DNA from: Stigmatella erecta
Lineage (GTDB): Bacteria; Myxococcota; Myxococcia; Myxococcales; Myxococcaceae
NCBI RefSeq assembly: GCF_900111745.1
Contig: NZ_FOIJ01000018.1
Coordinates: 1 to 64,000, forward strand
Reading direction: 5' to 3'
Length of the DNA stretch: 64,000 bases
A model generated the notes under the pieces. That model ran no database searches, was not told where the DNA came from, and worked only from the letters and a program-made list of their open reading frames with translations. The position numbers and the translations under genes are program-made. This document shows positions 59,590 to 64,000 of the stretch, one piece after another (position 1 is the stretch's first letter; every line of letters starts with the position of its first letter).

Positions 59590-59626
59590 GCCCGGGCTGA
59601 CACGTCAGGCGCCCGGGCTGACACGT
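59590..59626. promoter_or_regulatory. Two 16-bp direct repeats, 21-bp period, in a divergent promoter
   Basis: GCCCGGGCTGACACGT occurs at 59590-59605 and 59611-59626, on the same face of the helix. Each contains the palindrome GCCCGGGC. They lie between the fascin-like gene (minus) and the LodB-like gene (plus), a good position for a shared operator. Confidence 0.55.
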
Positions 59627-59696
59627 TGTTCGCGCCGGCGGGCGCGAAGTCCCCGGAGGCACCCGCCGGGTATGCGCGTTGCACAGGAGGGCGCTG

Positions 59697-60860
59697 ATGA
59701 CGACCGGCCCTCTCTCCAGTTCCGCGGACGCCCCGTCCGCTCCCATTCCCGAGGCGCGAAGCCCGCAGGCCTCCTATGCCGTGGTGGTGGTGGGAGGCGG
59801 TGTGGCGGGCTTGAGCGCCGCGCTGACCTTGGTCCGGGCAGGCGTGTCCGTCTGTGTGCTGGAGCGCACCGATTATTCCACCTGGCGCCCCGGGGAGACG
59901 CTCTCCCCGGTGGCGTACGCCGAGCTGCTGCAACTGCTGGCGCCCGAGCCCCTGGAGACGGAGGGTTTCCTGGTCTCCCACGGCCTGGAGGCCACCTGGG
60001 GGTCGGAACAGCCGCACCACCACTCCTTTCTCACCAATCCCTACGGCAGCGGCTGGCATGTGGAGCGTCGGCACCTGGACGCGCTGTTGGCCCGGCATGC
60101 CCAGGCGCACCAGGTGCCCCTGTGGCAAGGAACCTGTCTCACCCACCTGGAGCGGGAGGGGGCGGGGTGGCGGCTCCAGGTCAACACCCCTCAGGGGCCG
60201 TGCGAGGTGCGCTGCGAGGCGTTGGTGGATGCGACGGGGCGCTCGGCGCAGGTGGCGCGCCACTGTGGGGTGCGGCGCCTGAACTGGGATGCGCTGTGCA
60301 GCGTGTCGGCCATCGTGGACCGGCCCCTGGCCCTCCTGGAGCAATCCCTGGTGGTGGAGGCCACGCGCTGGGGCTGGTGGTACGCCGCGCCGCTGCCCCA
60401 GGGACGCTTCATCCTCACCCTGATGAGCGACGTGGATGTGCTGGAGCGCCAGGGCTGCTGGAAGCCGGAGGGGTGGAGCGCGCTCTTCTCGGCCACCCAG
60501 CACCTGGCCCCCCGGGTGGGCGCCCTGCCCGAAGTGAAGCGGCTGTACGTGCGCCGCTGCGAGACAAGCTGCCTGGAGCGCGCGGCGGGGGAGAACTGGG
60601 CCGCCGTGGGGGACGCCGCGGCGATGTGGGATCCACTCTCGTCGAGCGGTATCCTCAAGGGCTTGCGCACCGGACGCGAGGCCGCGCAGGCCCTGTGTGC
60701 CGCGCTGGGGGGAGACGGAGCGGCGCTGAAGCACTACGCCCAGCAGCGGGACGCGGAGTTCTTCCGCTACCTCTCCTCGCGCCGGGCCCATTATGCGCAG
60801 GAGCAGCGCTGGGCCCGGGAAGACTTCTGGCGCCGCCGGCTGAGCGCTGCCTATGTGTGA
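59697..60860 (+). CDS. LodB-like FAD-dependent oxidoreductase (CTQ maturation flavoprotein)
   Basis: 387 residues. The Rossmann motif is VVVVGGGVAGLSAALTLVRA, with FAD contacts in RPGETLSPVA, ALVDATGRSA and AAVGDAAAMWDPLSSSGI. This pattern is shared by tryptophan-halogenase-like flavoproteins and LodB. The Lys of halogenase catalysis (KxxxW region) is not evident. LodB-type proteins are needed to build the cysteine tryptophylquinone of LodA-type oxidases. The LodA-like gene ends 36 bases away on the opposite strand, which supports this role. AGGAGG lies six bases before the ATG at 59697. In Marinomonas the two genes are co-directional; here they converge. Confidence 0.75.
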   Translation: MTTGPLSSSADAPSAPIPEARSPQASYAVVVVGGGVAGLSAALTLVRAGVSVCVLERTDYSTWRPGETLSPVAYAELLQLLAPEPLETEGFLVSHGLEATWGSEQPHHHSFLTNPYGSGWHVERRHLDALLARHAQAHQVPLWQGTCLTHLEREGAGWRLQVNTPQGPCEVRCEALVDATGRSAQVARHCGVRRLNWDALCSVSAIVDRPLALLEQSLVVEATRWGWWYAAPLPQGRFILTLMSDVDVLERQGCWKPEGWSALFSATQHLAPRVGALPEVKRLYVRRCETSCLERAAGENWAAVGDAAAMWDPLSSSGILKGLRTGREAAQALCAALGGDGAALKHYAQQRDAEFFRYLSSRRAHYAQEQRWAREDFWRRRLSAAYV

Positions 60861-60896
60861 GGCGCGCTCCCCGGCGGCGGACAGCCTGCCCCGGTT

Positions 60897-63146
60897 CTAG
60901 GCCGGGCGGGACTCCAGGATCTCGGCCTGCCAGAGGTTGCCGATGCCCTCGCCCCAGGTCGTCACGCCGGAGGCCGAGTCGGGCCGGTGCAGGCAGTCGC
61001 CCCTGGAGGACTTCAGGATGACCTGGCCGTTGAGCAGCTCGAGGATCCACTCACTGGCGGCCCCCACGGCGCCGGTGGTGACCCCTTGAGGGGTCTCGGC
61101 CCGCAGCAGGTAGTCGCCCTTCCACGACTTCAGCCGGAGCTTGTTCTCGCTCACCCACTCGACGGACCACTCCGTGCCCTTGCCCTCGCCCAGCGTGGTG
61201 ACTCCCGAGGCCGCGTCGGGCCGGTGCAGGTAGTCGGTCTTCCATGACTTCAGCTTGATCTTCGTCGCGTAGCGCAGGTTCGAGCCCGGGGTGGGCGCAG
61301 GGCTGCGCTCCTGGGTCTCGAAGTGCAGCTCGCCCTCGCTGATGACGAAGCCGAGCTGGGGCCAGTTCTTCTGCATCTGGACGTACATGGCCAGGTCGAT
61401 GGCGGGCACGTCCTCGGTCGCGATGCTCTGGAACTGCGGCTTCTTCGCCTCGGTCTCGGCCACCGCGTCCAGCGCGCGCGTCCAGGGCACGAGCTGGAAG
61501 TCTCCCTTCTTCGCGTAGACGTCATCCGGCCGGTGAGCGGACCACCACATGTGGTACATGCCCTCGCCCTCGTAGGCGTGCCCCTTGGGCGGGAAGAGCT
61601 GCTTCTTGCACTGGTAGAAGTCCGCCTGCCAGGGCAGCGCCATCTGCTGGGAGAAGAACCCCGGGCCGATGGGAAGCTTGGCCGTGCCAGGGAAGGCCAC
61701 CCCCGAGTGCTTCACCCGGAAGGGCGCCGCGTACAGCTCGGGCCGGCGCACCATCCAGCTGCAGTCGATGCCCGGGAAGAAGGGGCCGCCCACGCAGTTC
61801 TCCAGCGCGGCCCGGTCCAAGCCCTCGGCGGTGATGGCCGGATCAATCGCCCGGGCCGCCGCCTCGTTCCAGTCCTCCTCGAACGCCCCCTCGGACCACC
61901 GCTTGAGCAGCGCGTACTGCACGTGCGTGAGGGTCATGAAGTAGCCCGGCCGGGGCCCCTCCGTGTCCGAGTAGTTGTCGCCCAGCCCCTTGGGCATCAG
62001 CAGGGGCTCGACGGTGGTGCTGGACGGGTCGCGCAGGTAATTGAAGATGGTCTTGCGCAGGCGCTTGCCCTTGGAGGAACTCAGCGAGCCCAGATCCCCT
62101 TCCGCGCCCGCGAAGCTTCCATGGAACGCCTTGGAGGCCTCGGGGTTGTGGACCTGGCGGTGCTGCAGGGCGCGGTCCAGAATGGGGAAGATCTCCTGCC
62201 GGAAGGAGGGCAGGTACGTCTTGAAGGACTTGGATGCCTCATCCCAGTCCTTGCGCTGCTTGGCGAGCCGGGAGAACAGGCCCTGGGCGAACAGGCCGTC
62301 GGTGTCGAACAGCGGCACCTCGGGGAAGCGCACCGCCACATCCCACAGCGTGTCGATGAGGCGGATGACGTTGCTCGCCGAGGGCGCGAAGTCCGGCGGG
62401 CCCACCAGCAGCCAGGCCCCGGTGGCCCCCTCCAGCACCGCCTTCTGGGTCTTCCCGGCCTCGGTGTAGGTGACCTCGGCGCTCACGGGGCCGTCCGACA
62501 TGTCATCGAACCAGAAGTCGTTGTTCACGTAGTTGTCGATGAGCTTGCCCTGCGGAAGCTTCTCGGCGCGTCCCAGGCCGCCCAGCACGAGCAGGTTTCC
62601 GTTCTCGTCCGTGCGCAGCTCGCCCAGGGTGGGGATGGGAATGTGGCTCTTGGTGTGGGTGAGGGGCACGGGGGGCTGGCTGCGGCCGGAGACCGTCTTG
62701 GGCCCCGGGTCGATGACGAGCTGGCGCTCGCGCTCGGCGGCACCCTGGACATGGGCGTTGCGCAGGTTGACCCGCGGCTTGCCCTCCTCGGGCTCCGCGC
62801 CCTTCCAGATGCCGTCCACGCCGTCCTGGCCGTCGAAGGTGAAGAAGGCCGCCTTGCGGTTGGCCAGGTGGACCTTCCACTGGATGCTGACAACGCCATT
62901 CGTGCCCGCCGTCACCTCGCGCACGGGCACGATCGTGCCGTTCTTCTGCTCGTACTCGAAGATGCGGAAGCGGGCCGCCTGCCGCTTGATGCGGCCCTGG
63001 CTGTCCTTGAACGGCCTGAACTTCTTCTGGGCGATGTCGAAGTTGGGGGGCTCCCCGGGGTGCTCGGGGCCCATGAAGAACTCATCGGGGGAGTTGCCCA
63101 CGCGGGCAACGCCCACGGCGGGGTGGATTCTGAAGAACTTGGGCAT
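60897..63146 (-). CDS. LodA-family CTQ amine/amino-acid oxidase fused to a fascin-like beta-trefoil
   Basis: 749 residues, no signal peptide. The N-terminus KFFRIHPAVGVARVGNSPDE is the LodA/GoxA signature. Candidate quinone-forming residues are Cys451 (ENCVGGPFFPGI), with Cys462 as an alternative, and Trp506 (ALPWQADFYQC). In Marinomonas LodA, Cys and Trp 65 residues apart form cysteine tryptophylquinone; here the gap is 55. GMYHMWWSAHRPDDVY and QKNWPQLGFV are other family blocks. Residues 627-745 are three beta-trefoil repeats (KIKLKSWKTDYLHRPDAASG, KLRLKSWKGDYLLRAETPQG, VILKSSRGDCLHRPDSASG), absent from LodA itself. It lies 17 bases downstream of a di-heme cytochrome gene. Substrate unknown. 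Confidence 0.85.
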   Translation of the reverse strand: MPKFFRIHPAVGVARVGNSPDEFFMGPEHPGEPPNFDIAQKKFRPFKDSQGRIKRQAARFRIFEYEQKNGTIVPVREVTAGTNGVVSIQWKVHLANRKAAFFTFDGQDGVDGIWKGAEPEEGKPRVNLRNAHVQGAAERERQLVIDPGPKTVSGRSQPPVPLTHTKSHIPIPTLGELRTDENGNLLVLGGLGRAEKLPQGKLIDNYVNNDFWFDDMSDGPVSAEVTYTEAGKTQKAVLEGATGAWLLVGPPDFAPSASNVIRLIDTLWDVAVRFPEVPLFDTDGLFAQGLFSRLAKQRKDWDEASKSFKTYLPSFRQEIFPILDRALQHRQVHNPEASKAFHGSFAGAEGDLGSLSSSKGKRLRKTIFNYLRDPSSTTVEPLLMPKGLGDNYSDTEGPRPGYFMTLTHVQYALLKRWSEGAFEEDWNEAAARAIDPAITAEGLDRAALENCVGGPFFPGIDCSWMVRRPELYAAPFRVKHSGVAFPGTAKLPIGPGFFSQQMALPWQADFYQCKKQLFPPKGHAYEGEGMYHMWWSAHRPDDVYAKKGDFQLVPWTRALDAVAETEAKKPQFQSIATEDVPAIDLAMYVQMQKNWPQLGFVISEGELHFETQERSPAPTPGSNLRYATKIKLKSWKTDYLHRPDAASGVTTLGEGKGTEWSVEWVSENKLRLKSWKGDYLLRAETPQGVTTGAVGAASEWILELLNGQVILKSSRGDCLHRPDSASGVTTWGEGIGNLWQAEILESRPA

Positions 63147-63163
63147 GACACGTCTCTCGGGGG

Positions 63164-64000
63164 TTAGTGGGTCTGGTCGTAAAGCTTTTCAACGAGTTCC
63201 AGCAGGCGCTGCTTGTCCTTGGCGGGCATCTCCCGGTCAGCGGGCATCCGGAAGCCGAGGATTTTTTGCTGTGTGGGATTGGGGTCCACGCGGTCGAGGA
63301 TGGGGCTGCTCTGATCCGCGACCATGTCCTTGCTGTAGAGGTCGAAGCGGATGGCGCCGTGGCAGCGGTAGCAATACTTGTTCATCAGCCCCAGCAGCTC
63401 CCGGTCCTCGGCGTTGGTGGTCCAGTTCAGGGGGCCATTGGTGGGCTTGCGGTCCTTCTTGAGCGGGTGGCCGGTGTTGAAGAAGGAGATGGAGCGCTTG
63501 ACGAGGTCCGGCTCCGGCGCGGCCGACGTCTTGTGCAGCTCCAGCCACTTCTGGGTGGCGGCCAGGTGGAAGGCGCCCGGGTTCGTCCGCTGCTGCGTGG
63601 TGGCGATCTCCTGGTTCAGCCGGCGCAGGATGTTGAAGGCCGCCACGTACTGCGGGCTCTTCGGATCCTTGCCCGCGTCGAAGAGCGGTGCGGGGGCATC
63701 GGGCTTGGCCAGGGCGGGGAAGTCTCCGTCCGTGAGCCGGTCCATCCAGTGGTCCGTGTCCAGGTGGTTGAGCACGGCATTGCCACGCAGCGAGCCATGG
63801 CAGGTGTCACACCCGTTGGGGACGAAGTAGGGGGCCTGGCCGTTGCCGGGCAGGGAGCCCGCATCGAAGAAGGCGTCGAGCTGGTAGGAGAGCTTGGAGC
63901 CCTTGTCCGAGGCGCCGAAGTCCAGCCAGTAGATGCTGTTGAGCGTCAGCTCCTTGCAGGTGGGGTTGGAGGCCGGGCAATGGGTGACGAGCGCCACCTG
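63164..64000 (-). CDS. c-type cytochrome with two CxxCH sites, partial (N-terminus beyond window)
   Basis: At least 278 residues of the C-terminal part; the frame runs off the window end. Two haem-binding sites are seen, CDTCHG and CYRCHG, about 130 residues apart. Possible distal Met ligands include FRMPADREMPAKDK near the C-terminus. The region between has a cytochrome-like helical character (DTDHWMDRLTDGDFPALAKP). Only 17 bases separate it from the LodA-like gene, so they are one operon, and the cytochrome is the likely electron acceptor for the quinone enzyme. Its signal peptide, expected upstream, is outside the window. Confidence 0.8.
   Translation of the reverse strand, partial: QVALVTHCPASNPTCKELTLNSIYWLDFGASDKGSKLSYQLDAFFDAGSLPGNGQAPYFVPNGCDTCHGSLRGNAVLNHLDTDHWMDRLTDGDFPALAKPDAPAPLFDAGKDPKSPQYVAAFNILRRLNQEIATTQQRTNPGAFHLAATQKWLELHKTSAAPEPDLVKRSISFFNTGHPLKKDRKPTNGPLNWTTNAEDRELLGLMNKYCYRCHGAIRFDLYSKDMVADQSSPILDRVDPNPTQQKILGFRMPADREMPAKDKQRLLELVEKLYDQTH

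Noticed and set aside
59697-60860. A tryptophan halogenase
   Set aside because: The FAD motifs are shared with halogenases, but the catalytic Lys and the WxWxIP motif are not visible and the neighbouring LodA-like gene fits LodB better.

Overview
The window is high-GC DNA that reads as a myxobacterium of the suborder Cystobacterineae (Stigmatella/Cystobacter/Archangium-like). The evidence is a complete pomY-pomZ-pomX division-site cluster, several Hanks-type Ser/Thr kinases, an FHA-domain sigma54 activator, many secreted lipoproteins, and myxobacterial families such as DUSAM and SitA-like polymorphic toxins. No rRNA gene, intact tRNA, CRISPR array or transposase was seen.

Layout. 0-7 kb is accessory: a kinase-like gene lacking its N-lobe, an XRE regulator, an AT-rich lipoprotein gene, a degenerate repeat field, and a lipoprotein toxin (Tox-REase-5-like C-terminus) with its probable Imm52-like partner, bracketed by two tRNA-Ser-like 3' ends. 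6.7-21 kb is mostly housekeeping: an O-methyltransferase, pomYZX, two translationally coupled ferritin-like proteins with tspO, a PAS histidine kinase, an EEP-fold phosphodiesterase, and a MoxR/VWA pair. 21-31 kb holds two paralogous Ig-like lipoproteins, a PEGA-domain kinase, a TPR-like exported protein, a GH10 xylanase and the FHA activator. 31-36 kb is a second accessory block: two nearly identical transmembrane kinases (a direct duplication of about 1.36 kb) enclose a Cys-rich lipoprotein and a tandem-DUSAM protein, and a coupled pentapeptide-repeat gene follows. 36-50 kb contains a papain/calpain-like protein, small lipoproteins, a sirtuin operon, beta-propeller-like secreted proteins, an MFS transporter, an LpxR-like lipid A deacylase and secreted proteins. 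50-58 kb has a subtilase with 171-bp tandem repeats flanked by duplicated golvesin-domain sequence, an M23 peptidase, a decayed aadA-like gene and an RCC1-repeat lipoprotein.

58.4-64 kb is the most interesting part. A LodA-family cysteine tryptophylquinone (CTQ) enzyme carries a C-terminal fascin-like beta-trefoil. It lies directly downstream of a di-heme c-type cytochrome gene (cut by the window end) and converges with a LodB-like flavoprotein. Next to these is a secreted double beta-trefoil protein with six CNGC-type motifs, and a pair of 21-bp-spaced direct repeats lies in the divergent promoter. This looks like an undescribed quinohemoprotein-type amine-oxidising unit. Family names come from recognising motifs; no database search was possible.
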